Shown here: positions 8,691 to 16,827 of the stretch, in pieces
How the letters are laid out: each line of letters begins with the position of its first letter
Numbering within the stretch: the stretch's first letter is position 1
NCBI RefSeq assembly: GCF_000275825.1
Contig: NZ_JH719942.1
Span: forward strand, 2,176,212-2,240,211
Direction: 5' to 3'
Length of the DNA: 64,000 nucleotides
From: Saprospira grandis DSM 2844
Lineage (GTDB): Bacteria; Bacteroidota; Bacteroidia; Chitinophagales; Saprospiraceae
Notes under the pieces: model-generated
The model's database searches: none
What the model saw: only the letters and a program-made list of their open reading frames with translations
Told to the model about the DNA's origin: nothing
Translations under genes and position numbers: made by a program

Positions 8691-9967
8691 TGAAAAATAT
8701 TTTGGCCCAAAGGCCTCCTATACATCAGATCCGCCAGCTGCCTTTGCCCGCTCCCGAGCGGCAAGAACTGGCCAATGGCCTCATTTTGCACGAGCTGCAA
8801 ATGGGCAGCCAAGAGGTCCTCAAAATCGAATGGCTATTTCAGGCGGGCCGCTGGTTTGAAGAACATAAATTGCAGGCCCGAGCAACCGCCGCCCTGCTCA
8901 AGGCCGGAGCTGGCCAACGCACAGCCGATGAACTGGCCGATTTCTTTGATTTTTATGGGGCCAAGCTCAAGATTTCTGACGATTTTGATGGCTTGAGTAT
9001 TCGCCTCTATTGTCTGTCTAAGCATTTGCCCAAATTGCTGCCAGCCATTATGGATCTACTCCTAGATCCTCAGTTTGAGCAAGAAGAGCTGGACCAATTT
9101 AAGCAGCTGAGCAAGCAAAGACTGCGCATTCAGCTCCAACGAAATGAGCTGCAAGCCTATCGCATCTTTACCGAAAAGCTCTTTGGTAGCACACACCCCT
9201 ATGGCTATAATAGTGAGGCAGAAGACTACAATTTGCTTAATCGAGAGCTGCTCTTGGCCCATCATCAGCGCTGTTTTTTGGCCAATAATTGCCAAGTGAT
9301 TATTAGCGGAAAAACCGATGCGGCAAGCATGGATTTACTCAAAACAGAGCTAAGCCGCCTGCCTCAAGGGCCAAGCCCAGAGGGCTCTGCCTTGCTTTTG
9401 CCCCCAGCCGAAATGGGCGCCTTCCACTATCCTGCCATCAAGGCCGAAAGCCAACAGGCCTCTATCCGCATTGGCCGCCGAGCACTCTCGCAAAAGTCGC
9501 CAGATTATGCGGCCTTCCATTTTAGCAATACGCTTTTGGGCGGCTATTATGGCGCCCGACTAATGCAAAACCTCCGAGAAGATAAGGGCTATACCTATAG
9601 CGTCTACTCGGCAGAGGAACTGATGCGGCATGCGGGCTATTTCTATATTTATACGGATGTGGCCAAGGAGGTGAAAACCGCCGCTTTGACCGAAATTTAC
9701 AAGGAAATAGAGCGGCTGCAAGAGGAGCCCGTGCCCGAAGAAGAAATGCAAATGCTCAAAAATTACTCACTCGGTATGTTTCTTAGCGCTACAGACGGCG
9801 TTTTTAACCTATCCGAAGTCTGGAAGGAGCTGATTTTATCGGGCCTAGATGCCAGTTTCTATAACCAATTGGTAGAGGCTACTCTGGCTATGCCCGCCTC
9901 CGAGGTGATGCGCATTGCCCAAACTTATCTCCAAAAAGAACAGCTTACTGAGGTAGTTTTTGGCTAG
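8690..9967 (+). CDS. M16 (pitrilysin) family protein without the zinc motif
   Basis: 425 residues with the two-lobed M16 half-enzyme layout. The C-terminal lobe has the family pattern GGYYGARLMQNLREDKGYTY near residues 283-302. Where active members carry HxxEH, this protein reads ATAALLKAGAGQ (about residues 65-76), so the zinc ligands are absent. M16 enzymes often come as an active/inactive pair, and this would be the inactive, substrate-holding subunit. No active partner is next to it; the gene is translationally coupled to the TPR membrane protein instead. No signal peptide is obvious. A peptidase activity should not be assumed. Confidence 0.85.
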   Translation: MKNILAQRPPIHQIRQLPLPAPERQELANGLILHELQMGSQEVLKIEWLFQAGRWFEEHKLQARATAALLKAGAGQRTADELADFFDFYGAKLKISDDFDGLSIRLYCLSKHLPKLLPAIMDLLLDPQFEQEELDQFKQLSKQRLRIQLQRNELQAYRIFTEKLFGSTHPYGYNSEAEDYNLLNRELLLAHHQRCFLANNCQVIISGKTDAASMDLLKTELSRLPQGPSPEGSALLLPPAEMGAFHYPAIKAESQQASIRIGRRALSQKSPDYAAFHFSNTLLGGYYGARLMQNLREDKGYTYSVYSAEELMRHAGYFYIYTDVAKEVKTAALTEIYKEIERLQEEPVPEEEMQMLKNYSLGMFLSATDGVFNLSEVWKELILSGLDASFYNQLVEATLAMPASEVMRIAQTYLQKEQLTEVVFG

Positions 9968-9969
9968 TT

Positions 9970-10108
9970 TTTTTGGGGCGTTACTCCTTTTAGTCGTCGA
10001 ACTGCGGTCTAAAGACCTTGTTGTCGCAGCTCGCTCTCTGCTCGGCCCTGCGCGGGCAAAGCCCGCTAGGTCTGGCCTGCGACCACTGCTGCACATCGCT
10101 AGGCCGAA
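9970..10108 (+). repeat. Family-A element, type 3 start (copy 3)
   Basis: Starts TTTTTTTGGGGCGTTACTCC, then TCGTCGAACTGC, a small variable hairpin GGTCT-AA-AGACC, then TTGTTGTCGCAGCTCGCT. It then joins the ordinary core (CTCGGCCCTGCG, stem CGGGC-AAA-GCCCG, GGTCTGGCC) and ends CACATCGCTAGGCC. It follows the M16 stop by 3-8 bp. Confidence 0.88.
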
Positions 10109-10133
10109 TGGAAGTCTTGGCGCTTCGGCCATT

Positions 10134-10233
10134 CTTTGATAAGAATTTCAGGCTAGTCAAGGCATTTTTTAAAGGCATAGCCTTAGCTATGGGGGAGAAA
10201 AATAACGCAGAATAGCAGGAAATTAAATCAAAG
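10134..10233 (+). repeat. Family-B long imperfect palindrome (copy 1)
   Basis: About 100 bp whose ends are inverted (CTTTGATAAGAATTTC on the left against the complement of GGAAATTAAATCAAAG on the right). The centre holds GGCATTTTTTAAAGGCATAGCC and GCTATGGGGGAGAAAAATAA. The core matches those at 16671-16730 and, inverted, at 21851-21920. No coding potential; MITE-like. Confidence 0.7.
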
Positions 10234-10364
10234 GATAGAAATGACAGGGCTTCTATTTGGCCTTTGCCTGCGGCGGCTTCGCCGCCCATCTGTCTTTTTC
10301 CTAGCTTAAGGTTCTTCTTCGGCGAGTCTGTTTAAAGTTTTGTAAGGGCTTTTATACTAGTAGT

Positions 10365-10561
10365 CGGGCTGAAGCTGATTATAGCCATGGGCTGAAGCCC
10401 ATGGTTGCGGGTCTATGCAAACTAGCGGGCTAAAGCCCTTGTTTGCTGCTGGGGCTTGGGTTCATTTTCTTGTTTAGTGAATAGCCTTAGGAGTTGAAAA
10501 GCGAACAAGGACTTTAGTCCGTCCGTTCGCTCAGTCAATAACCCTGGGCTTCAGCCCAGGG
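10365..10561. repeat. Cluster of GGGCTNNAGCCC-type hairpins
   Basis: A series of short perfect or near-perfect palindromes: CCATGGGCTGAAGCCCATGG (10385-10404), GGGCTAAAGCCC (10427-10438), GGACTTTAGTCC inside a GCGAAC/GTTCGC stem (10501-10530), and CCCTGGGCTTCAGCCCAGGG (10542-10561). The rest of 9968-10608 holds only the repeats listed and no gene that I can support. Confidence 0.75.
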
Positions 10562-10608
10562 CCCCAAATACCTTCTTGTTACTTAAGAACTTGTCCCTAG
10601 GCGCAGAA

Positions 10609-10638
10609 AAGGGCGCAAAATTTTAATTTTGCGCCCTT
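10609..10638 (-). terminator. Terminator of the dicarboxylate/glutamate symporter gene
   Basis: A 12-bp stem (AAGGGCGCAAAA / TTTTGCGCCCTT) with a 6-nt loop, 23 bp after the minus-strand stop. The inner GCAAAA/TTTTGC pairing recurs in other terminators of this window. Confidence 0.75.
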
Positions 10639-10660
10639 AGAGGGATAAAACTAAAGGCGG

Positions 10661-11992
10661 TTACTCCTCCTTCTGGTAGTGGTCATCCCAATTTTTAACC
10701 TCGGGTTCTTTGAGTTCGCCTAGGCTAGCGGCTACAGAGGTGGCCACCATGGCATCTCCGGTCACATTGGCTACTGTTCTACACATATCGAGGGGGCGGT
10801 CAATAGCGAAGATGAGGGCAATCCCTGCAGAGGGGACCCCAATAGACTCTAAGACCACCACCAGCATGAGCATACCGGCACCGGGTACAGCCGCAGAGCC
10901 AATAGAGGCTAGGGTTGCGGTCATCACAATGCTCAATTGGGCGCCCAAAGTGAGGTCATAGCCAAGTACCTGAGCAATAAATACGGCGGCAACGGCTTGG
11001 TACAAACTGGTTCCATCCATATTGATCGTTGCGCCAACGGGCAAGACAAAACTACTGACCTCCTTACTCACCCCAATATGCTCCTCTACTCGCTCCATCG
11101 TAACGGGTAGGGTGGCTGCGCTAGAGCTGGTAGAAAAAGCGAGTAATTGAGCGGGAAGAATATTTTTGGTGAAAAAGCTAGGCGACTTTTTGGCAAAGAG
11201 CATGACCAGTAAAATATCAATAATAATGAGGCTAGTTAGGCCAAGGACTACCGTTAGGGCGTACCAAATCAGGGCATAGAAAATCTCGGCATCGGGGGCT
11301 TCGGCTACCAGAGAGGCCATAAGGGCCAAAACGCCATAGGGAGCGCCCAACATAATGAGGTCAATTAGTTTGAGGACCACCTCATTGGCCCCATCAAAAA
11401 AGGCCTTGACGGGCTCGGCTTTTTTGGGATCAATGAGGATAATGCCGATGCCAAAGAAAATGACAAAGAAAATGGTTTGCAGCATCAGCCCATTATTAGA
11501 GAGGGCCACAAAAATATTGGAGGGGACCAGATCGATGAGGGCTTGGAGAGGGCCCTTGCCTTTTTCGGCGGCGGCGGCCATAATTTTGCTATCGGCATCG
11601 CCTTTAAACTGGGCCAAAAGGCCGTCGCGGGTGGCTTCAGAAACGCCGCCGCCGGGCTCAATGAGATTGACCATAATCAGGCCGATGCTCACGGCAATAA
11701 TAGTGGTACAAACATAAAAGAGGATCGTGCGGCCGCCCATACGGGAGAGCTTAGAAATATCTTGGAGGTCGGCCACTCCTTTAATGAGAGAAGTGACAAT
11801 AAGGGGGACCGCAATCATTTTGAGCAGGTTAATAAAAATGGTCCCAAAGGGTTTGATCCAATTTTGGATAAAGATGGCGGCGGTATTTTCTCCATTTTCG
11901 AGGGTGGTTCCAAATTGCAGGGCGATGACTGCTAGGACAATACCGGCTAACATGCCTAATAAAATTTGCCAGTGTAGGGCTAGTTTTTTCAT
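10661..11992 (-). CDS. Dicarboxylate/amino acid:cation symporter (DAACS, GltP/DctA-like)
   Basis: 443 residues with the glutamate-transporter fold: about eight membrane helices plus the two re-entrant hairpins. The Ser-rich HP1 motif appears as AFSTSSSAATLPVTMERV, the TM7 motif as GATINMDGTSLYQ, and the HP2 region as SIGSAAVPGAGMLM. These residues bind the substrate carboxylates and Na+. The family takes up glutamate/aspartate or C4-dicarboxylates with Na+ or H+ across the inner membrane; which one is not decided by these motifs. Standard length. Single-gene unit, divergent from the next plus-strand gene. Confidence 0.95.
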   Translation of the reverse strand: MKKLALHWQILLGMLAGIVLAVIALQFGTTLENGENTAAIFIQNWIKPFGTIFINLLKMIAVPLIVTSLIKGVADLQDISKLSRMGGRTILFYVCTTIIAVSIGLIMVNLIEPGGGVSEATRDGLLAQFKGDADSKIMAAAAEKGKGPLQALIDLVPSNIFVALSNNGLMLQTIFFVIFFGIGIILIDPKKAEPVKAFFDGANEVVLKLIDLIMLGAPYGVLALMASLVAEAPDAEIFYALIWYALTVVLGLTSLIIIDILLVMLFAKKSPSFFTKNILPAQLLAFSTSSSAATLPVTMERVEEHIGVSKEVSSFVLPVGATINMDGTSLYQAVAAVFIAQVLGYDLTLGAQLSIVMTATLASIGSAAVPGAGMLMLVVVLESIGVPSAGIALIFAIDRPLDMCRTVANVTGDAMVATSVAASLGELKEPEVKNWDDHYQKEE

Positions 11993-12116
11993 GTAGATAA
12001 TTTTTTTTGGGCAAAATTGCAGCTTGCAAACAAAAAGGCCTGAGCATCCTTGTATCTTTTGAGTAAATTTGTCTTAATAATAGTGGATAGACTTTGTTTT
12101 GGGCCGGGCGTTTATT

Positions 12117-12249
12117 GGCCTAGCGCTGTGGAGGGGTGGCCGTTAGGCCAGACCGAGCTTTTTTGAGCGAAGCGAAAAAAGCGAAGGGCCGAGCAGACTT
12201 GCGAGCCCTGCAACATAGCGCCGCAGCTTGCTGCGGAGGCCCCAAAAAA
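12117..12249 (-). repeat. Family-A element, type 1 (copy 4)
   Basis: On the minus strand it starts TTTTTTGGGGCCTCC, has the stem CGCAGC-AAG-CTGCG, the core linkers, a middle stem CGCTTTTTTCGCTTCGC...AAAAAAGC, and ends CACAGCGCTAGGCC. Its GGGGCC end is about 40 bp before the next gene's start. Confidence 0.9.
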
Positions 12250-12286
12250 TAAATAAAGTCTGTCGATAAATTAAATTCTTTTTTTC

Positions 12287-13207
12287 ATGATGCGACTTTT
12301 GCTACTTTTTTCTGCTTTGAGTTGGGGGTTAAATGCCCAGCTGCAGCAAGATAAATTTGCTGGAGTTTATCCGGAACGGCCCTATTCGGTAGTGGCTTTG
12401 CGAGAGGCAGGCGGCTACAATGACCTATCTGTTTGGTTGGCTGTCAATGAGTTGGATAGTAGTTTGTCTTTGGGGGCTTTGGGGGCAGAAGTGCAGGCGG
12501 CCTATCAGTTGGAGCGGCACATTCTTCGGGATGGAAAGCCTCATAAAAGTACCTATTATTTGCCAACTGGAGATAAGGCCCGTCGTTTAGATTATTATTA
12601 TCGGCAGGGGCAAATTTTGGCCATTGATGAATTTGAGTTTGACAGTTTGCAGGAGGAGCAATTGAAATATCTGCATAGTTATTTGTATAAAAAAGACTCG
12701 GTACCTTTTCAAAAGGTGACAGAATATAAGCAGGAGCGGCAGTTTCGGCAACTCTTTGTTTATGACTTTGATGAGCGGGGGCGTTTATTGCGGCAAAAAG
12801 TGGAGGATGTAGGACAAATGAGGGACCTCAATGCCATGCAGTCTATTTGGCCCAACAAAAGCTTACTTTTGTATAGTTATGAGCAAGAGGCGGAGCTAGC
12901 TCGTCTATATCATGACCAACATCGTTTAGTGTATAGAGAGCGGGCCCAGCTGAATGAAGAGGGCCAAGTATTGACAAAAACTAGGAAAGACCGAAGGAAT
13001 CGACTAATTTGGGATGAAAATTACAAGTATAGTAGTCAGCGGCTTGCCAAAAAAGAGCGCCATCGTTTTAGTCCGGATGGCGATCGGAAATTGGAGGAGC
13101 GCATTTTCTATGAATACGAGGGGCCTGCGGGGCTATTATCTCGTAAAATTGTAGAAAAAGCAGGGCGACAATACGTCTATGATTTTCAATACTCTATTAG
13201 CGAATAG
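12287..13207 (+). CDS. Secreted protein of unknown function
   Basis: 306 residues. A short signal peptide (MMRLLLLFSALSWGLNAQ) with a likely cleavage after NAQ. The mature part is rich in charged and aromatic residues and has repeated KxxYxFDExGRL-like stretches (for example FVYDFDERGRLLRQKV and IFYEYEGPAGLLSRKI) that recall beta-strand YD/MORN-like repeats, but I do not recognise a named domain. It lies 30 bp before an ECF sigma factor gene on the same strand and may share its transcript. Likely periplasmic or outer-membrane associated. Confidence 0.65.
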   Translation: MMRLLLLFSALSWGLNAQLQQDKFAGVYPERPYSVVALREAGGYNDLSVWLAVNELDSSLSLGALGAEVQAAYQLERHILRDGKPHKSTYYLPTGDKARRLDYYYRQGQILAIDEFEFDSLQEEQLKYLHSYLYKKDSVPFQKVTEYKQERQFRQLFVYDFDERGRLLRQKVEDVGQMRDLNAMQSIWPNKSLLLYSYEQEAELARLYHDQHRLVYRERAQLNEEGQVLTKTRKDRRNRLIWDENYKYSSQRLAKKERHRFSPDGDRKLEERIFYEYEGPAGLLSRKIVEKAGRQYVYDFQYSISE

Positions 13208-13237
13208 AACGCAGTCCGTTCACAGTAAGAAAGACAG

Positions 13238-13822
13238 ATGAGTACATCTTCCAACCATATTCCAAAAACCCAAGAAGAACTAAAAGCCGAATGGGAGCTG
13301 ATACAGCAGGCGCAGCAACAGCCCCGGGCTTTTGGCCCACTATATAGGCGCTACTACGAGCCCATTTTTCGCTTCATTTATAAGCGGACGGGGGATGAGA
13401 GCTTGAGTGCAGACCTTTGTTCTCAGGTATTTCTAAAAGCCATGCAAAATCTGGGCAGCTATGAGTTTAGAGGCTTAGCTTTTGGGGCTTGGCTGTACCG
13501 CTTGGCCAGCAATGAAATTGCCCAGTTTTTTAGAAAAAACCGCCGCCATCGAGTGGTGCACATTGAAGAACAACAACTGCAACTTTTGCAAGATGAAATG
13601 GAGATAGAGGATAAAATTGGTCTAGAGTTTCGCTACAAACAGATGCAAGAAATCATGGAGCAACTCAAGGCCGAGGAGGTCCAAATATTGGAGCTCCGCT
13701 TCTTCGAGTCGCGCCCCTTCAAGGAAGTAGGAGAGATCTTAGATATTACCGAAAACAATGCAAAAGTAAAGGTGTATCGCCTCTTACAGAAAATGAAGAA
13801 AATGCTCAAAAAGCTGGCATAG
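13238..13822 (+). CDS. ECF-type RNA polymerase sigma factor
   Basis: 194 residues with sigma-70 region 2 at about 27-98 (FGPLYRRYYEPIFRFIYKRT, then AFGAWLYRLASNEIAQFF for regions 2.3-2.4) and region 4 at about 132-190 (EEVQILELRFFESRPFKEVG, then DITENNAKVKVYRLLQKMKK as the helix-turn-helix). There is no region 1 or 3, which is the ECF plan. It would direct RNA polymerase to a stress or envelope regulon. The gene 24 bp downstream encodes a single-span membrane protein, a usual place for an anti-sigma factor. Confidence 0.93.
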   Translation: MSTSSNHIPKTQEELKAEWELIQQAQQQPRAFGPLYRRYYEPIFRFIYKRTGDESLSADLCSQVFLKAMQNLGSYEFRGLAFGAWLYRLASNEIAQFFRKNRRHRVVHIEEQQLQLLQDEMEIEDKIGLEFRYKQMQEIMEQLKAEEVQILELRFFESRPFKEVGEILDITENNAKVKVYRLLQKMKKMLKKLA

Positions 13823-13845
13823 ACCACTAACATAAACTAACTGTC

Positions 13846-15096
13846 ATGAATAATAATTACAAAATTGAACGCGATTTACCTCCGCTGAGCAGTGATAAAA
13901 TTGCGCAACACCAAGACTTTGAGGCCCTGATGGGGCAGTTTGAAGCACAAACTGGACAAGCTGAAAAGCAGCAGGCCATAGAAGAACCCAAGGCCAAAAC
14001 GCCAGCCGCTATCCGTTATGGATTGGGGGCAGGCATGGCTATTCTTTTGGCCATTTTGACTTGGTGGATGCTGCCTAAAGAAAGCGCAAAAAATCAGGAC
14101 GCACTCAATTTTTTAGCTGAATATGAGCAGTATGCAGCCCAAGCTGCCTCTCCACTCCAAGCAGCTCAGGGCGAGCTGCCCGCAGATTTGCTTTGCCGCT
14201 CTATCCAAACGCCTTTGGCTATGTACCAGGCGGGCTTGTTGCCTCTGGCCCAAACATCAGGCGAGTTCTTTTGGCAAAATGGGGTTTGGCAACTCCAAAC
14301 GAAGACCGAGAATTTCCAAATGGATTGGCCACAAAAAGGGGAACAGCAGCTCTATCGATTTAATGCAGCAAACCAAAGTTGGCAGCCCGTTGCTAAAACC
14401 GAAGATCCAGCACTAAAGGCCCAAATCGAAGCAGAGTTCCCCTTGCCCAAAAAGCCTTTGGCCCCCGAAAAACTCAAGGAGAATATGCAGGTCTTTAATG
14501 TAGACCTAGATGCACGGGAGTTTCCAACTTTGGCCCAATATAAGGAGCTGCTTTGGGTGGCCCCTAAATCCAAAATTAAGAGCGACTGGTTTGAGGTGAA
14601 CTGGACGGATATCAGTATCCAAAAACAGGACGAATTGCACTACCTATTACAACTTAAAAATAAGGACCAAAAGCTCTCTCTAGCCGTACAACCCCTTATT
14701 CCGTACACCCAAGCTAGCCAAGCTCGCTACCAAAAAGAACTGGCCCAATATGAAGAAAAATTGGCGGCTCAAAAAGAGCAAAGAACTCTCGCCTTGGCCA
14801 AAGCGCAGCAAGAGCTCATCCAAGAGCCAGGCAGTTGGGCCTATGGCCAAACTACCCTATGGCAAGAGGTGTTGGCAACAGATAAAACCCTTTCGCTAAA
14901 AAGCGAAACTGGCCAGCCATTAACCCTTCAAGAACTCATTATCGAGACCGAAGATGGACTGGCTTATCGTAGCAGCGCCCAACAACCACTACTCCCCAAA
15001 GCCAAGATTAAAAATATCTGGGGCCTAGATGCCCAAAACCAACTCTGGCAACAACAAGCCAATGGCCAATTTAAAGCCCTCGGCAAATTGAAATAA
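13846..15096 (+). CDS. Single-span membrane protein, possible anti-sigma/regulatory partner
   Basis: 416 residues. A cytoplasmic N-terminal part (about 1-60, acidic and Gln-rich), one membrane segment (YGLGAGMAILLAILTWWML, about 64-82), then a long, Gln/Ala-rich periplasmic part with a charged coiled coil near 280-325. I do not recognise a zinc anti-sigma or FecR domain, so a regulatory role is inferred only from position directly after the sigma factor gene and from the topology. It ends before a terminator. Confidence 0.6.
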   Translation: MNNNYKIERDLPPLSSDKIAQHQDFEALMGQFEAQTGQAEKQQAIEEPKAKTPAAIRYGLGAGMAILLAILTWWMLPKESAKNQDALNFLAEYEQYAAQAASPLQAAQGELPADLLCRSIQTPLAMYQAGLLPLAQTSGEFFWQNGVWQLQTKTENFQMDWPQKGEQQLYRFNAANQSWQPVAKTEDPALKAQIEAEFPLPKKPLAPEKLKENMQVFNVDLDAREFPTLAQYKELLWVAPKSKIKSDWFEVNWTDISIQKQDELHYLLQLKNKDQKLSLAVQPLIPYTQASQARYQKELAQYEEKLAAQKEQRTLALAKAQQELIQEPGSWAYGQTTLWQEVLATDKTLSLKSETGQPLTLQELIIETEDGLAYRSSAQQPLLPKAKIKNIWGLDAQNQLWQQQANGQFKALGKLK

Positions 15097-15105
15097 GCTA
15101 AAGCT

Positions 15106-15140
15106 AAGCCGCTCTACTTTTTGTAGGGGGGCTTTTTTTT
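15106..15140 (+). terminator. Terminator of the sigma-factor operon
   Basis: Stem AAGCCGCTCTAC / GTAGGGGGGCTT (one mismatch, one wobble) with a TTTTT loop, followed by T8. The T-run is also the outer border of the next family-A repeat. Confidence 0.7.
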
Positions 15141-15279
15141 GGGGCCCGCGGCCAGCTAGGCTTCGCCTAGGTTGGCCGCCGCTATGCTGCGGGGCTCGCA
15201 GGTCTGCTCGGCCCTGCGGGCTCCACTTCGTTCCGCCCTGGGTCTGGCCTTCGGCCACCCACTCCGCAGCGCTGGGCCA
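15133..15279 (+). repeat. Family-A element, diverged type 1 (copy 5)
   Basis: Starts in the terminator's T-run (TTTTTTTTGGGGCCC). The first stem is GGCCAGCTAGGC-TTC-GCCTAGGTTGGCC, then CTCGCAGGTCTGCTCGGCCCTGCGGGC, and the end is CGCAGCGCTGGGCC instead of CATCGCTAGGCC. Confidence 0.85.
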
Positions 15280-15338
15280 AGCCCAATTTTGGCCAAATCG
15301 CCCGCCGCCAAGCGCCAGCCCCAACCCCTAATCTTCTA

Positions 15339-15370
15339 TTTGTAATTGAGGGAAAAAAAAATTACTTTTG
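15339..15370 (+). promoter_or_regulatory. Promoter of parA
   Basis: TTTG at 15339-15342, a 20-nt spacer, then TACTTTTG at 15363-15370, matching the Bacteroidota -33/-7 pattern. The start point would be near 15377, about 40 nt before the chosen ATG. Confidence 0.7.
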
Positions 15371-15417
15371 TTGGGTATCCAAAAAGACGTTAATAAATGC
15401 CCTCGGGCAGTAATCAT

Positions 15418-16239
15418 ATGGGAAAAGTAATCGCCATCGCCAACCAAAAAGGAGGAGTGGGCAAAACCACTACAGCCATCAATCTGGCCGCTAGCCTTGC
15501 CATTCTAGAGCATAAGGTCCTCCTCATTGATGCAGACCCCCAAGCAAATGCCACCTCAGGAGTAGGCATTTCTCCAGATAGTATCGAACAGAGCTTATAT
15601 GACTGTTTGGTCAATGAACTGGACCCCAAAACAATTATTCAATCTACCTCTACGCCAGACCTCGACCTACTGCCCGCCCATATCAACCTGGTCGGCGCCG
15701 AAATCGAACTGATCAACCGCTGGCAAAGAGAATATATCATGAAGGGCCTTATTGCCCCCCTCAAAGAAGAATACGACTTTATTATTATTGATTGCTTGCC
15801 CTCTTTGGGCCTAGTTACCGTAAACGCCCTGACCGCCTCAGATTCTGTGGTCATTCCCGTCCAATGCGAATACTTCGCCCTAGAAGGACTAGGCAAATTG
15901 ATGAACACTATCCGCCTAGTCAAAAGCCAAATCAATAAACAACTCGATATTGAAGGGATCTTGCTCTCTATGTACGATGCCCGCCTCCGCCTCGCCAAAG
16001 AGGTGGTAGAAGAGGCCCGCAAGTACTTTGGCGAAAGAGTTTTTAAAACGGTCATCCACCGAAACTCTAGAATTGCCGAAGCCCCTGGCGAAGGTAAACC
16101 CGTGGCTATGTACGATGCTAGCTCTAAAGGAGCCATCAATTTCTTTAATCTGGCCCAAGAAATTCTGACTAAGAACGGACAAACAGGCCAAGAAAAAGAA
16201 CTCAAAGCTCAGTTGCGCAAACAAGCCAATAAAGACTAA
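15418..16239 (+). CDS. parA: ParA/Soj-family chromosome partitioning ATPase
   Basis: 273 residues from the ATG at 15418; an in-frame ATG seven codons earlier is less likely because the ParA fold starts at [17 protein letters not shown]. The deviant Walker A (KGGVGKTT), the A' motif [12 protein letters not shown] and Walker [11 protein letters not shown] are all present, followed by [14 protein letters not shown]. ParA proteins form ATP-dependent dimers on DNA and move ParB-parS complexes. The expected parB is not downstream, where there is a terminator and repeats, nor elsewhere in the window. It could also act in positioning another cargo, but the length and motifs are those of chromosomal Soj. 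Confidence 0.92.
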   Translation: MGKVIAIANQKGGVGKTTTAINLAASLAILEHKVLLIDADPQANATSGVGISPDSIEQSLYDCLVNELDPKTIIQSTSTPDLDLLPAHINLVGAEIELINRWQREYIMKGLIAPLKEEYDFIIIDCLPSLGLVTVNALTASDSVVIPVQCEYFALEGLGKLMNTIRLVKSQINKQLDIEGILLSMYDARLRLAKEVVEEARKYFGERVFKTVIHRNSRIAEAPGEGKPVAMYDASSKGAINFFNLAQEILTKNGQTGQEKELKAQLRKQANKD

Positions 16240-16256
16240 AGGCTTTGGGCCAACAG

Positions 16257-16291
16257 AAGCGGCTGCGCCCCAAGGGCGCAGCCGCTTTTTT
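16257..16291 (+). terminator. Intrinsic terminator of parA
   Basis: A perfect 14-bp stem (AAGCGGCTGCGCCC / GGGCGCAGCCGCTT), CAA loop and T-run, 17 bp after the stop. Confidence 0.92.
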
Positions 16292-16303
16292 GTCTAGCTC
16301 GTT

Positions 16304-16424
16304 TGGCCTAGCGATGTGAAAGGGTGGCCGTTCGGCCAGACCTAGGCGGCTTTGCCGCCGCAGGGCCGAGCGAGTAGCGAGCCCTGTAACGTAGCGCCGC
16401 AGCTTGCTGCGGAGGCCCCAAAAC
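16304..16424 (-). repeat. Family-A element, type 1 (copy 6)
   Basis: On the minus strand it starts TTTTGGGGCCTCC with stem CGCAGC-AAG-CTGCG, GCGCTACG, the core, a middle stem GGCGGC-AAA-GCCGCC, and ends CACATCGCTAGGCC. The remainder of 16292-16827 is the palindromic complex described next. Confidence 0.9.
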
Positions 16425-16572
16425 AAAACCCTCTGTGACAAAAATTACGACTAAATAGAAGAATAAACAGCTTCTTCTTTCATCAAAATAATGGAATGGG
16501 CCAAAGCGGCTAGGAAGTAAGCCGCCCAAATACAGCAGAATATATAGAAAAAACGACCGTCTATTGTAAGCG

Positions 16573-16783
16573 AAATTAGCTTTCAAGCGCAAGGACAGTT
16601 GTTTTTAAAGGAGTTCACTGAACTCCTTTGAGGATGACGTTCTTATAGCGCTTGAGTAATAATTTTAGGTTATTTTAGGCATTTTTTGACAGGATAGCAG
16701 GGCTATCGTGGAGAAAAATAACGAGGAAGGGCGTAAAATTAGCTTTCAAGCGCAAGGACAGTTGTTTTTAAAGGAGTTCACTG
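16573..16783. repeat. 48-bp direct repeats flanking a long imperfect palindrome (family B related)
   Basis: The same 48 bp occur at 16573-16620 and 16736-16783 (both begin AAATTAGCTTTCAAGCGC and end AAAGGAGTTCACTG). Between them, 16615-16664 is an imperfect inverted copy (CACTGAACTCCTTT and GCGCTTGA), and 16671-16730 carries the family-B core (AGGCATTTTTT, GATAGC/GCTATC, GGAGAAAAATAACG). The whole reads X, X-inverted, core, X. There is no coding frame. Confidence 0.85.
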
Positions 16784-16791
16784 TATATTTG
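16761..16791 (+). promoter_or_regulatory. Promoter of the nucleotide-sugar operon
   Basis: GTTG at 16761-16764, a 19-nt spacer, then TATATTTG at 16784-16791, a full match to the -7 consensus. The -33 box lies inside the second 48-bp repeat and the -7 box begins at the first base after it. Confidence 0.65.
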
Positions 16792-16827
16792 CCCAGATTT
16801 TTAAACCATAATTATCATTTCTAGGCT

